Below are positions 23,965 to 32,418 of a DNA stretch of 64,000 nt, one piece after another. Origin of the DNA: CBDCVA01 sp965222935 [NCBI: Candidatus Latescibacterota bacterium] (GTDB lineage Bacteria > Latescibacterota > CBDCVA01); assembly GCA_965222935.1 (NCBI GenBank), contig CBDCVA010000002.1, positions 2,299,320 through 2,363,319 on the forward strand. The letters are read 5' to 3'. The notes beneath the pieces are model-generated. The model searched no databases. It was given only the letters and a program-made list of their open reading frames with translations, and was not told where the DNA came from. The stretch's first letter is position 1. Every line of letters starts with the position of its first letter. A program made the translations under genes and the position numbers.

Positions 23965-25728
23965 ATGGCCTCCACCTTCCATCTCACCCTCATCGACTGG
24001 CTGCTGATCCTCGGCGTGAACGGCGCCGTTGTGGGCTACGGGATCGCGTCGGGCCGGAGGCACGTCCACCGCGCCGTGGACTGGTTCCTGGCCGCACGGG
24101 CGCTGCCCTGGTGGGCCATCGGGCTCTCGATGTTCGCTACGGCCGTGGATAGCGGCGACTACGTGGTCGTGGCCGGCGGCGCTTACAAGTACGGCCTCTC
24201 CAACCTGGCGTTCTGGTGGCTGGGAATCTCGATCGGCTGGATGCTGACGGCGTTCTTCGTCTTCGTGCCCATGTACCGCTATGGCATGTACACCAACGCG
24301 GAGTACCTGGAGCGCCGTTTCGGGCCCTTCGCGCGCGTCTTCAGTGTAGCCGTCCAGATTCTCTATCGGACGAACATCATCGGCAACGCCACCCTGGCGA
24401 TCAGCCTCACCCTGGAGATCCTCACCGGCGCGGGCAGCGAGGCTCGGTGGACGCTATGTCTTTTGTTCGCCAGCGTAGCCGCGATCTACACCGCCGTCGG
24501 CGGCCTGCGGTCGGTCGTCATCACCGATGTGATCCAGGTTGTCGTCATGTTTGTGGCGTCGTTCGTTCTCTATCTGGTCGTCGCCGACGCCGTGGGCGGC
24601 TGGGGCGCCCTGAGCGAGAAGCTCGCCGCCCTGGGCGAGGACCTGCCCGACCGGCTCATGCACGTCTCGGGGAACACGATTCCCCCGCCCGAGGACGGTT
24701 CAGGGTTCGCCATCCCGGGGTCGTTCATCTTTTTCATCTTCCTGCTGGTCATCATCGACTACTGTCTGGTGAACCATTCCCAGTCGATGCGGATGCTGGG
24801 CGCACGTTCGGTATGGGATATGAAGCTCTCGGCCGTCGTCGCGGGCGCGGTGACCTCGGTCGTCCTGTGGTGCAACGTCAGCCTGGGAGTTTACGGCCGC
24901 GCGCTGTTTCCCGAGATCGAGTACCCCGACCACGTCCTCCCCTCCTTGATGGGCCGCTTCTTGCCGCCCGGTCTTCTGGGGCTGGTCGTCACCGGGATCG
25001 TCGCCGCCGGCCTCTCGACGTACGACTCCATCGGCAGTGCCCTGGCCTCCCTGTTCGTCCGCGACATCTACGCTCGTTTCTTCCGTCCTCACGCCGATGA
25101 CGCGCACTACCTGCGTTCCGTTCGCATCATGTCGATCCTCTTCGTCTTTGCCGGCCTGGCCTACGTCCCGTTCCTGCTCTGGTTCGGTACCATCCTGGAT
25201 TTCTACCTCAAGCTTACGGGCGTCTTCGTCGTGCCGCTCGCGGCGATCTACGCGATGGGCATCTTCACCAGGGTGCACCCGAAAGCCGGCGCGTGGGGGC
25301 TGGTCGCCGGGGCGGTCTACGGCTCGCTCTCGCTCCTTTTGGGCGACATTCTGCACGTCGAGTGGGTCCCGTACTGGTTCGCCAGCTCTTGGCTGCGTTA
25401 CGTGGTGAACTTCATTCTACCCTGCACGGTCATGTGGGGCGCATCCTTCGCGTACGGGCGCCGCGACCGCGGTTGGAGCTCCGCCTCCTTGCGCGGCCTG
25501 GTGATGACGCTCCCCGACACGGTGCCCGAACCTCTCCAGGAGATCGCGCAGAGTCGGGCGGAAACCGCAGGTGCCGAAGGCTGGCTCGAGCGCACCGGTG
25601 CCGCCGCCCGGCAGCCGGAGGTTCCGTTCGAAGTCCCCGCGACCGGCCTTCCGCTCCACAGACGGCCGGGGGTTTGGGCGCTGGGGCTGCTCGGCCTGCA
25701 AACTTTGGCGACGCTCCTGCTCTGGTGA
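23965..25728 (+). CDS. Sodium:solute symporter (SSS family)
   Basis: 587 residues with about 13 transmembrane helices. Family hallmarks are the N-terminal DWLLILGVNGAVVGYGIASG, a WFLAARALPWWAIGLSMFATAVDSGDYV block, YTAVGGLRSVVITDVIQ in the middle, and GIVAAGLSTYDSIGSALASL around residue 350, the region that lines the sodium site in vSGLT-like proteins. The substrate cannot be told; sugars, organic acids or amino acids are all known in the family. The C-terminal 90 residues after the last core helices are hydrophilic (VPEPLQEIAQSRAETAGAEG), with one more hydrophobic segment at the very end. Two small genes follow directly, the first 8 bp after the stop. Confidence 0.85.
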   Translation: MASTFHLTLIDWLLILGVNGAVVGYGIASGRRHVHRAVDWFLAARALPWWAIGLSMFATAVDSGDYVVVAGGAYKYGLSNLAFWWLGISIGWMLTAFFVFVPMYRYGMYTNAEYLERRFGPFARVFSVAVQILYRTNIIGNATLAISLTLEILTGAGSEARWTLCLLFASVAAIYTAVGGLRSVVITDVIQVVVMFVASFVLYLVVADAVGGWGALSEKLAALGEDLPDRLMHVSGNTIPPPEDGSGFAIPGSFIFFIFLLVIIDYCLVNHSQSMRMLGARSVWDMKLSAVVAGAVTSVVLWCNVSLGVYGRALFPEIEYPDHVLPSLMGRFLPPGLLGLVVTGIVAAGLSTYDSIGSALASLFVRDIYARFFRPHADDAHYLRSVRIMSILFVFAGLAYVPFLLWFGTILDFYLKLTGVFVVPLAAIYAMGIFTRVHPKAGAWGLVAGAVYGSLSLLLGDILHVEWVPYWFASSWLRYVVNFILPCTVMWGASFAYGRRDRGWSSASLRGLVMTLPDTVPEPLQEIAQSRAETAGAEGWLERTGAAARQPEVPFEVPATGLPLHRRPGVWALGLLGLQTLATLLLW

Positions 25729-25736
25729 GGGGGACC

Positions 25737-26276
25737 TTGCTCATCGAACGCTTGCGCATCACCGCCGCCCAGGCACGCTGCATCCTGGAGCGCGGGTCCT
25801 ATGGCCGCTGGTCGCTCGCGAGGCTTCTGCGGCGGCTGCCGCCCGATCACCTCATCGCCATGGAGCGGATCACCATCCCGCACTGGTTCTTCACTCTAAG
25901 ATGCATGATGCCAGGGAGATACGCTCGTAAGAAGGAAACTTATGCCGCGGTCAACGCCATGACGGGCGAGTGCACCTGGATGGCCGAGGTACCCCGACTC
26001 GTCGCGCCGGAGGGGACCGAGGGCCTGCGTCCGGCACTCGTGACGGAGGGTGAGGCTCTAGCGCTTCTGAGGCGTCGGGTTGCGATAGGCCAGGCGTTGG
26101 CGAGTGGCGCTGTGTCGGCCGAGGCGGCGTTGATCGGTGTACCCTTCTGGGTCGGCTACTTCCGGGCGGCGGGAAGGAGCGCGCTCCGAATCCGCCTGAT
26201 CCACGGTGGCACGGGGAAGGTCGAGCCCTACACCGCTGCCGTGACATGGCTTCGGGAGGAGGAGGCGCTCAGATGA
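25737..26276 (+). CDS. Conserved-looking small protein of unknown function
   Basis: 179 residues from a TTG at 25737, preceded by GAGGGGG, placed 8 bp after the symporter stop; no nearer start fits. An ATG-only reading would extend through the symporter gene in another frame and is rejected. The protein is basic at the N-terminus (ERGSYGRWSLARLLRRLP) and then has IPHWFFTLRCMMPGRYARKKETYAAVNAMTG and GVPFWVGYFRAAG. I see no signal peptide and no convincing membrane helix. I do not recognise the family. Its stop overlaps the start of the next small gene by four bases, so the three genes form one transcript. It may be a cytosolic accessory of the transporter; this rests only on context. Confidence 0.65.
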   Translation: MLIERLRITAAQARCILERGSYGRWSLARLLRRLPPDHLIAMERITIPHWFFTLRCMMPGRYARKKETYAAVNAMTGECTWMAEVPRLVAPEGTEGLRPALVTEGEALALLRRRVAIGQALASGAVSAEAALIGVPFWVGYFRAAGRSALRIRLIHGGTGKVEPYTAAVTWLREEEALR

Positions 26277-26488
26277 AAGGCGAACAGCTCTTCTTCGGCC
26301 TGATGTGCCTGTTCGTGGCTGGCTGCCTGGCCGTCGCCGCGGTGATCCACCGACATATGGTTGGGATAACGGCACTCACGGCATCCATCTTCGTCGCCAT
26401 CGCCATCGTCTTTTTCATCGGCTGGAAGAGGTCATCTGACGATACGCCAAGGATTTCCGATGACGAGGACGTGGCTCAGGGAGACTAG
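26273..26488 (+). CDS. 71-residue protein with two membrane helices
   Basis: The ATG at 26273 overlaps the previous stop (ATGA) and has GGGAGGAGGAGG upstream. Two hydrophobic helices (about 5-24, LFFGLMCLFVAGCLAVAAVI; about 29-49, ITALTASIFVAIAIVFFIGW) are joined by the short loop HRHMVG and followed by an acidic tail (SDDTPRISDDEDVAQGD). Size and layout recall the tiny partner subunits of some sodium symporters (DUF997/DUF4212-like), and it lies in the same operon as an SSS symporter. That link is inference, since the sequence itself is too short to assign. Confidence 0.7.
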   Translation: MKGEQLFFGLMCLFVAGCLAVAAVIHRHMVGITALTASIFVAIAIVFFIGWKRSSDDTPRISDDEDVAQGD

Positions 26489-26517
26489 CGCGGGTGCTTC
26501 CGGACGAGGCTGCGATA

Positions 26518-27180
26518 CTATCCTCTAAGCGGCGATTCGAGGGCGATTTCCTCGATGCGTGTGCCCTCCGGCAACTCGAAGACGAGGTCGGGGATCTCCT
26601 GGTCGAGGGTGATGCCTTCGATGGTGCTGAGGTAGGTGTCGCCACTCCCGGATTCCAGCGGCCGCGCGACGCTTTTGATCGGGAGCTCCTTCCAGCGCCA
26701 CTCCGTGACGTGCATGCGGACCGTGGCAAGGCCCCCAACATCCACCGAAGTCTCGAAGGCGAAGACCTGAGTCGGCACCCCGCCCAAGATCTCCCGGCCC
26801 ACCGGACGGACTGCCTCGGGCGAATTCCAGCGCCGGAAGAGCAGCGCCTCGTCGTCCTTCAGGCGGGCGCGGGTGGCTCGCTTGGCCCTGGGATCCACGA
26901 AGTACTGGTAGCGTCCATCTGTAATGGCGACCGTGTATGAGTCGAAGTGCGGCCCCCTGCCCTGGCCGAAGACATGGCGAAGGTTCTCGGCGCGGACCTT
27001 GCGCCCCTTCATCCAGACCTTCGTCTCCACCTGATCGAGGACGCGTCCTGAAGCATCCGTCCGCTTCCAGATCTGCGTCCAGGTCGCTGACCTGAAGGGA
27101 AAGCCGCTCGCCCCCTCTTCAGCACGACCTCCGCATCCGGCGGCCAGGCAGACCAGGACGAGGACGAGCGAGGGGCTCAC
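26518..27180 (-). CDS. LolA/DUF4412-like outer-membrane lipoprotein
   Basis: 220 residues from a GTG at 27180 that overlaps the stop of the upstream hydrolase (GTGA). The N-terminus is a lipoprotein signal with lipobox LAAGC (Cys16). The body resembles proteins that carry a LolA-like half-barrel: TKVWMKGRKVRAENLR, DGRYQYFVDPRAKRATRA, GVPTQVFAFETSVDVGG, and the end motif DQEIPDLVFELPEGTRIEE, which is characteristic of DUF4412/LolA-type lipoproteins. It is expected to be lipid-anchored and to bind a hydrophobic or lipid-like ligand, by analogy only. It converges with the small symporter-associated gene, with 29 bp between them. Confidence 0.7.
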   Translation of the reverse strand: MSPSLVLVLVCLAAGCGGRAEEGASGFPFRSATWTQIWKRTDASGRVLDQVETKVWMKGRKVRAENLRHVFGQGRGPHFDSYTVAITDGRYQYFVDPRAKRATRARLKDDEALLFRRWNSPEAVRPVGREILGGVPTQVFAFETSVDVGGLATVRMHVTEWRWKELPIKSVARPLESGSGDTYLSTIEGITLDQEIPDLVFELPEGTRIEEIALESPLRG

Positions 27181-28025
27181 TTGATCTGGACGATGCGCTC
27201 GGCCACCTCGGGGAACCTGGTGAAGACCTCCATGTCATGGCCGGGGACGAACAGACGGTCCGTATCGCCCATGGCGTCGCGCACTTTCTCGAACGAATGC
27301 AGCATCTCCACGAGATCGTACCCGAAGCCCAGCGGAATGTCCTCTCGGAGGTTTCTGTAGCTGTAGACCACGTCTCCGGCGAGGAGCGCCTGCCCTGCCC
27401 TGGTGTTGACCGTCGCGAACTGGGTGCCGGCGGTATGGCCGGGCGCCAGATGGACCTTGATGCCCGGCGCGATCTCCTCGTCGCCGTCGACGATGCGCAC
27501 GCGCCCCTCCCAGTTGGCTTTGACGAGCTTGAGCACGTCGGGGGCGTAGAACCCGGCCATCGTGTGCTCGAACTGCGTGATGATGCCCGCGACGAATTCT
27601 ATCTCTCGTCTCTGGATCACGAATTGCGCCGCCGGAAAGGCGTCGAGTCCGCCGCCGTGATCCCAGTGCATGTGGCCGATGATGGCGGTGGTGACTCCCG
27701 CGGGGTCCACGCCCAGGCGCCCCAACAGCGTCTTGTGGTCCACGTAGTCCAGGACGGTGATGTCCAGTTCCTCGGCGGGTTCGTTCTCCGTGTGGCCCGT
27801 ATCGAACACCATACTCACGCCCGGCCCCTTGATGTAGGCGTAGGCGAAGGGCACATCCATGACTTTGCCGCGGTCCGTACCGAAGAGCACTGCGTCGGTG
27901 GGGTAGTCCTTGAGCATGGCGTACTTGAGCGCGTAGACCTCGTAAGTGGGTGCCTCTTCGGCCGCTGCGGCGAGCGGGACGAGGGCCATCATCAGGGCGA
28001 GCGAGGTGATGCGTAGGAGCCGCAT
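27177..28025 (-). CDS. Exported metallo-beta-lactamase-fold hydrolase, N-acyl-homoserine-lactonase-like
   Basis: 282 residues. Start ATG 28025 is preferred over 28046 because AAGGAG lies eight bases upstream and a signal peptide (MRLLRITSLALMMALVPLAAAA) follows directly. The MBL motif HMHWDHGGG (His-x-His-x-Asp-His) sits near residue 120, with HLAPGHTAGTQF and LLAGDVVYSY supplying later metal ligands and FVPGHDMEVF near the end. The layout matches the AiiA-like lactonase branch, but members act on other lactones or esters too. Being secreted, it would act in the periplasm or outside. Its stop is coupled to the lipoprotein start. Confidence 0.75.
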   Translation of the reverse strand: MRLLRITSLALMMALVPLAAAAEEAPTYEVYALKYAMLKDYPTDAVLFGTDRGKVMDVPFAYAYIKGPGVSMVFDTGHTENEPAEELDITVLDYVDHKTLLGRLGVDPAGVTTAIIGHMHWDHGGGLDAFPAAQFVIQRREIEFVAGIITQFEHTMAGFYAPDVLKLVKANWEGRVRIVDGDEEIAPGIKVHLAPGHTAGTQFATVNTRAGQALLAGDVVYSYRNLREDIPLGFGYDLVEMLHSFEKVRDAMGDTDRLFVPGHDMEVFTRFPEVAERIVQIK

Positions 28026-28056
28026 CGCGTAGCTCCTTGGGCTCATGCGTTTTAGG

Positions 28057-29142
28057 CTAAATCTCCTCGACTACCGTGCCTTCGATGCCACGGATGCCAT
28101 CCGGGTGGGTGTAGTAGTAGACCACGAGCACGCGCCCGTCGGCCAGCTCCACCGACCACGGGTAGCCGCAGTCGGTGCCGTTCGAGTCGGAGCGTATGAT
28201 GATGTCGGGTGCGGTGTCGAGGTCCGTCGCTTCGGAGTCGAACGCGCGCGCTGTGCAGCCCATGCAGCCCCGGTAGCGCGTCCCGACCGTTGCGAAGATG
28301 CGGCCGTCGCGCAGGCCGAGCATGTGGCCGGGACAGCCCTTCATCGTCGTGAACCGCCATCGCGACCATGTGTTGCCGCCGTCGGAGGATTCGACGAGCG
28401 CGAGATACGGTTTGCCCCCGGGGTCGGCGGGGTTTTCGGCGTGGCAGCGAAAGAGGGCTATGAGCCTGCCGCTCGGCGTCCTGTGGATCGCAGGCTCGCT
28501 GAAGTGCGCGACCGCATCTTCGGCGATGCGCCCTCCGTACTCCCAGGTCTCCCCCAGGTCCCGCGATACGCGGACCATCCCGAAGTACGGAGACGACCCG
28601 TCCTCATGGTCGGTGGCCTTGCTCGGAAGCAGCATCCGGCCGTCGGGCAGGACGACAAGCTGGCTGCGCGCAACGCCCGAGTGAGATGCGGGGTGACCCC
28701 ACACCGCATCGGGCAGGGGCGGGAAGCGGACGGGTTCCGACCAGGTGCGCCCATCGTCGGTGGAGCGGACCCAGAAGGGAATGCCGCCCTGGCTCACCCA
28801 CTGGTCGCTCTCGCGCTTGTCTTCGCCTTTCGGCACGAGAGCGACCGTCGAGGTGTGCAGGAAGATCGAACCGTCCGGCAGGGTGTGGGTCCCGAAGTCG
28901 ATGATCCCGCCCAAGGGGTCCAGCGTCACGAACGTCTGGGGCCCCCAAGTCGTGCCGTCGTCGGTCGAGCGGCAGGCTCGCAAGTCGAAACAGGGGTGGC
29001 CGTGGTGGCTGTAGCCCACCGAGGGCGAGCGGTGAAACAGGGCCAGCAGATCGCCCCCCGGTGTGCGGATGACGTTGGGATGAGCGCCGTACCAGCCCTC
29101 CTCGCGGTAGATGGTCACGTGGTTGACGACGCGCCAGCTCAT
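28057..29142 (-). CDS. Sialidase-like BNR/Asp-box beta-propeller protein
   Basis: 361 residues, ATG 29142 with GGAG eight bases upstream. Four Asp boxes (S-x-D-x-G-x-T-W type) are spaced along the chain: STDDGTTW (about 62), STDDGRTW (about 127), SRDLGETW (about 192) and SSDGGNTW (about 252). This is the pattern of a six-bladed sialidase-type propeller. VIRTPGGDLLALFHRSPS near the N-terminus and WSVELADGRVLVVYYYTHPDGIRGIEGTVVEEI at the end match the exo-sialidase superfamily widespread in environmental bacteria. No signal peptide is seen, so it may be cytoplasmic. Glycoside hydrolysis is possible but not shown; many relatives are of unknown substrate. Only 31 bp separate it from the MBL hydrolase gene. 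Confidence 0.75.
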   Translation of the reverse strand: MSWRVVNHVTIYREEGWYGAHPNVIRTPGGDLLALFHRSPSVGYSHHGHPCFDLRACRSTDDGTTWGPQTFVTLDPLGGIIDFGTHTLPDGSIFLHTSTVALVPKGEDKRESDQWVSQGGIPFWVRSTDDGRTWSEPVRFPPLPDAVWGHPASHSGVARSQLVVLPDGRMLLPSKATDHEDGSSPYFGMVRVSRDLGETWEYGGRIAEDAVAHFSEPAIHRTPSGRLIALFRCHAENPADPGGKPYLALVESSDGGNTWSRWRFTTMKGCPGHMLGLRDGRIFATVGTRYRGCMGCTARAFDSEATDLDTAPDIIIRSDSNGTDCGYPWSVELADGRVLVVYYYTHPDGIRGIEGTVVEEI

Positions 29143-29322
29143 AGTATACTCTCCGCTTCCTGATGATTGACGTGGACGGACCGCAGGTTGAGCCCGGCGT
29201 TTTATGCAGCTACGCCATAGGTTTGGGTAAGTTTACGGCGCCGCCTCGGTGGCCGCAAGCGGATCGAGGGGCCGCGCGCCGATGGGCGGACCGCAAGGCG
29301 GCCGCGTCCGGTGCTGGAATCA

Positions 29323-29351
29323 TTGACGCACGCCCTCGGCGGCGGTAGATT
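29323..29351 (+). promoter_or_regulatory. Sigma-70-type promoter of tRNA-Lys
   Basis: TTGACG (29323-29328), exactly 17 bases, then TAGATT (29346-29351). The predicted start near 29358 is about 14 bp before the mature tRNA. Confidence 0.6.
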
Positions 29352-29354
29352 GGT

Positions 29355-29372
29355 CCCACCGCATGCGGTGGG
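29355..29372. repeat. 18-bp perfect palindrome at the tRNA 5' end
   Basis: CCCACCGCA followed at once by its reverse complement TGCGGTGGG. It covers the predicted transcription start and its last base is the first base of the tRNA. It could be an operator or a processing hairpin in the pre-tRNA leader. Confidence 0.7.
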
Positions 29373-29447
29373 GGCCCGTAGCTCAGTTGGCAGAGCATCG
29401 GCCTTTTAAGCCGAGGGTCGCAGGTTCGAAGCCTGCCGGGCCCACCA
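29372..29447 (+). tRNA. tRNA-Lys (anticodon TTT)
   Basis: A complete cloverleaf folds by eye: acceptor GGGCCCG (29372-29378) with CGGGCCC (29437-29443), D-arm GCTC..GAGC, anticodon stem TCGGC/GCCGA around loop CTTTTAA with anticodon TTT at 29405-29407, and T-arm GCAGG/CCTGC with loop TTCGAAG. The discriminator is A and the CCA tail is encoded. Confidence 0.97.
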
Positions 29448-29505
29448 AGGTGGGGTGGTCCAATGATGGGTCAGCCATGCACAGGCTCTGTAGGGTAGCA
29501 AAGGG

Positions 29506-29534
29506 TTGACCAAACGGCGTCGATAACCTATCAT
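29506..29534 (+). promoter_or_regulatory. Sigma-70-type promoter for the downstream lipoprotein gene
   Basis: TTGACC (29506-29511), exactly 17 bases, then TATCAT (29529-29534). It lies about 97 bp before the lipoprotein start in the gap after tRNA-Lys and gives a leader of roughly 90 bases. Confidence 0.55.
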
Positions 29535-29631
29535 TTAGAGCCTATTTGTCAGTTGGGTAGAAGTGTCGCGCTGAGAGTAGCATGGGGCGCCCGAGAGATA
29601 GCGTCCGGGGTGCCGAGGAGGTCGTGGTAAC

Positions 29632-30117
29632 ATGCGAAACGTCCTGTCTTTGCCGGTACTCGTGGCCTTGGTGATTGGCTGCTCGGCCTACCGCAGCCAA
29701 GACATCAATACTGTAGACGAGCGAATCCTCCTCGACTCGTACGAGAACCTCTTCGCGGGGACGGTGAAGCTCCTGGAGGACCATGGCTTCGCGATCGACA
29801 GCCAGGATCGCGAGAGCGGCATCGTCGAAACGACGTACAAGGAGATCCCCGTCGGGACCCCGTTTGCTCAGTCGCTCCTGGCGGGACGCGCGCTGCCTGC
29901 ACGCCAGAAATTCCGGGTGACAGTCATCCAGATTCTGGGCCAGCGCACGAAGGTCATCGTGGATGGGAAGCTCCAGCGCATGACCGTCGGCGGTGAATGG
30001 GCGGAGTCGGTGACGCTTCGGGAGCCCGAGCAAGAGTTGTTCCGCGAGGTTGTCGATGCCATCCTGAGCCTGGCGCCGGTTGCGGAGGTGGCCGAGGCCG
30101 AAGAGGGCGGCAGCTAA
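29632..30117 (+). CDS. Predicted lipoprotein of unknown function
   Basis: 161 residues, ATG 29632 with GAGGAGG upstream. The signal MRNVLSLPVLVALVIGC ends in a lipobox (VIGC, Cys17). The mature part has SYENLFAGTVKLLEDHGFAI, then SGIVETTYKEIPVG and KFRVTVIQILGQRTKVIVDGKLQRM, an alpha/beta pattern that resembles the small BamC/DUF-type lipoprotein folds, but I cannot name the family. The C-terminus is acidic (EVAEAEEGGS). A good promoter precedes it. The next gene follows after 75 bp in the same direction. Confidence 0.7.
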   Translation: MRNVLSLPVLVALVIGCSAYRSQDINTVDERILLDSYENLFAGTVKLLEDHGFAIDSQDRESGIVETTYKEIPVGTPFAQSLLAGRALPARQKFRVTVIQILGQRTKVIVDGKLQRMTVGGEWAESVTLREPEQELFREVVDAILSLAPVAEVAEAEEGGS

Positions 30118-30192
30118 GGATATCGGCATGGCTGTGGTTTTCTGTGGGGCGGCGAGCGCGGGTTGCTCGCCGCTTCTGATTTTCGGGAGTGA

Positions 30193-31128
30193 ATGATGAT
30201 GCGGGGTCACGCTGCTGCACCCCGATCGGTCCAAGTGGGCCAGCACATCATCTCCGCAAGCCGCCGCACCGACATCCCGGCGTTCTATGCGGATTGGTTC
30301 ATGGCGCGCGTCGCCGATGGGTGTGTGACGACCGCCAATCCGTTCACTGGAAAGACGTTCAGGGTCTCGCTTCTACCCGAGGACGTCGCGGCGATCGTCT
30401 TCTGGTCCAAGAATTACAAACCGCTCCTGCCGCACCTGGATGCCCTCTTCCGCCACGGCTTTGGGCTCTATTTTCACTTCACCATCACGGGGCTGGGCCG
30501 CGCGCTCGAAGGTGGCGTGCCCCCTCCGGAACGGACCGTCCCCCAGGCGCATGAACTGGCCCGGCGCTTCGGTTCCGCTGCCCTCGCCTGGCGCTTCGAT
30601 CCCGTGGTCCTGACCGACGATGACGACGACGGCGAGCACGTCGAGCGGTTCGCGGCACTGGCCTCCGCTCTCGAGGGCGCGGTGCAGCGGGCGATCATCA
30701 GTATCGCAGAGCCTTACAGGAAGGCTGTCCGCAACCTGGGCCGAAGCGGCGTCGTTCTCTCACGGCCCGCCCCGGACCGCGAACGGGCGTTGGCCGCGCG
30801 GCTCGCCGCCGTTGGCGCGGAGAACGGCATCGCGGTGGAGGCCTGCTGCTGTGACCATCTGGTCACCAGCGGTGTACGCAAGGCGCACTGCATCTCGGCC
30901 GAGACCCTCTCCACCGCGACGGGTCGGTCCATCGCTGCGCCGAAGGGCGCGACGCGCCAGAGTTGCGGATGCATTAAAAGCTATGACATCGGGGCCTACG
31001 AGAGTTGCGCGGGCGGTTGCCTCTACTGCTACGCCACGACCGATCACGCTCGCGCTCGGGCGGCGGTCAAGGCGCAGAACGTCCAGGCGCCCCGGCTGGC
31101 GGCGCCGCAGAACCTCGCAGTGGCTTAA
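30193..31128 (+). CDS. DUF1848 family protein (probable Fe-S / radical-SAM-like)
   Basis: 311 residues. The pattern is that of DUF1848: ISASRRTDIPAFYADWFMARV near the N-terminus, NPFTGKTFRVSLLPEDVAAIVFWSKNYKPLLPHL, LYFHFTITGLGRALEGGVPPPE, and LAWRFDPVVL. The C-terminus carries the cysteine cluster SCGCIKSYDIGAYESCAGGCLYCYA, which looks like an iron-sulphur site. Members are thought to be related to spore photoproduct lyase-like radical enzymes, but the function is unproven. The short tail after the cluster (about 30 residues) is unremarkable. A methyltransferase gene begins 62 bp downstream. Confidence 0.85.
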   Translation: MMMRGHAAAPRSVQVGQHIISASRRTDIPAFYADWFMARVADGCVTTANPFTGKTFRVSLLPEDVAAIVFWSKNYKPLLPHLDALFRHGFGLYFHFTITGLGRALEGGVPPPERTVPQAHELARRFGSAALAWRFDPVVLTDDDDDGEHVERFAALASALEGAVQRAIISIAEPYRKAVRNLGRSGVVLSRPAPDRERALAARLAAVGAENGIAVEACCCDHLVTSGVRKAHCISAETLSTATGRSIAAPKGATRQSCGCIKSYDIGAYESCAGGCLYCYATTDHARARAAVKAQNVQAPRLAAPQNLAVA

Positions 31129-31189
31129 CGGAGCTTCGAGGCCGCGCGCAGCATCGCGGCGACCGGTGCATCCAGAGGATTAGGGCAGC

Positions 31190-31939
31190 ATGATGCAAGC
31201 GGAACCCTGGCACGAACAGGATGCCTTATGGGAGGCACTCATGCCCCTGTTGTTCACCGACGGGTTTGTGTCGAATGCTCCAGCGGAGGTTGACGGGATG
31301 ATCTCGATGCTTGGGATCGAACCGGATGTGAGCGTGCTCGATCTCTGTTGCGGCGTGGGTCGGCATTCGCTGGAGCTGGCTCGCCGCGGCTTCCGCGTGA
31401 CGGGGGTGGACAGGACGCGGGCGTACCTGGAGCGGGCCTCGGAGCGAGCGGAGGCCGAAGGGATGGACGTCGAGTTCATCCGGGGCGATATGCGCGCCTT
31501 TTGCCAACCCGGCGCGTTCGACGCCGCGATCAACGTCTGGTCATCGTTCGGCTATTTCGAGGACCCCGAAGAGGATCGGCGGGTACTGCTCAACGTCCAT
31601 CGTTCGCTCAAACGGGGTGGTGCTTTCCTGATCGACGTCCACGGGAAGGAAACCCTCGCGCGGAAGTTCCAGGACCGCGCCTGGAGTGAATGGGACAGGG
31701 GCCTTATCTTACAGGAACGGAAACTCAGCCGGAACTGGAGCTGGATCGACAATCGCTGGATCGTGCTGGACGGGAATGTGCGGACGGAGTACCATGTGTC
31801 CCACCGTCTCTACGCAGCCTCCGAGTTGGCTGCGCTCCTGGAATCCTGCGGCTTCGCCAGCACCGAGGTCTACGGCAGCCTCGAAGGCGCGCCATACGAT
31901 CACACGGCGAAGCGGCTGGTCGTCGTGGCGCGCAAGTGA
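31190..31939 (+). CDS. Class I SAM-dependent methyltransferase
   Basis: 249 residues. Motif I is SVLDLCCGVGRHSLELARRG (about 45-64), with the acidic VTGVDRTRAYLERA at the end of strand beta2. FIRGDMRAFCQPGAFDAAINVWSSFGYFED follows as motifs II and III, and LLNVHRSLKRGGAFLIDVHG as the post-motif region. The C-terminal half contains the small beta-rich insertion WSEWDRGLILQERKLSRNW common in small-molecule methyltransferases. The substrate is unknown. AhbA starts 8 bp after its stop, so a tetrapyrrole-related target could be considered, but only from context. Confidence 0.85.
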   Translation: MMQAEPWHEQDALWEALMPLLFTDGFVSNAPAEVDGMISMLGIEPDVSVLDLCCGVGRHSLELARRGFRVTGVDRTRAYLERASERAEAEGMDVEFIRGDMRAFCQPGAFDAAINVWSSFGYFEDPEEDRRVLLNVHRSLKRGGAFLIDVHGKETLARKFQDRAWSEWDRGLILQERKLSRNWSWIDNRWIVLDGNVRTEYHVSHRLYAASELAALLESCGFASTEVYGSLEGAPYDHTAKRLVVVARK

Positions 31940-31947
31940 AGGGTTCG

Positions 31948-32418
31948 ATGGACGAGCTCGACCGCAAGCTCATCACGGAGATTCAACATGGCTTCCCGCT
32001 CGTCGAGCGACCGTTTCTGGCTCTCGCGGAGACGTTCGGAACGACCGAGGGGGACGTCATCGAGCGCATCGCTCGCCTGAAGCGAGAGCGCAAGATCTTC
32101 CGCTTGGGCGCTAACTTCGACCCTCGGAAGCTAGGCTACGAGAGCGCACTGGTGGCGGCCGTGGTTTGGCCCGAGCATTTTGAAGCCGTAGTCGAGGCCG
32201 TGCGCCGGCATCCTGGCGTAACCCACAATTACGAGCGGGAAGATCGCTTCAACATGTGGTTCACGCTCATCGAGCCCTCCTTCGCAGCGCGTTCGCGAAC
32301 CCTCGATGGCTTTGCGTCGATGGAGGGGGTCGAGCGAATCATCTGTCTGCCGGTCATGGAGCTGTTCAAGCTGAAGGTAGATTTCGACCTGACCCGTGAG
32401 AAAATCGCCAACCGGTAA
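31948..32418 (+). CDS. ahbA: Siroheme decarboxylase subunit AhbA-like
   Basis: 156 residues, ATG 31948, 8 bp after the methyltransferase stop; the frame is open further upstream but overlaps that gene. An AsnC/Lrp-type N-terminus (MDELDRKLITEIQHGFPLVE, RPFLALAETFGTTEGDVIER) is followed by the AhbA/B regulator-like fold: IFRLGANFDPRKLGYESALVA and GVTHNYEREDRFNMWFTLIEP. In the known pathway AhbA and AhbB form a heterodimer that decarboxylates siroheme to 12,18-didecarboxysiroheme for alternative heme or heme d1 synthesis. The H-x-Y-E-R signature matches. The AhbB gene overlaps its end by 23 bases. AhbC and AhbD are not in the window. Confidence 0.85.
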   Translation: MDELDRKLITEIQHGFPLVERPFLALAETFGTTEGDVIERIARLKRERKIFRLGANFDPRKLGYESALVAAVVWPEHFEAVVEAVRRHPGVTHNYEREDRFNMWFTLIEPSFAARSRTLDGFASMEGVERIICLPVMELFKLKVDFDLTREKIANR

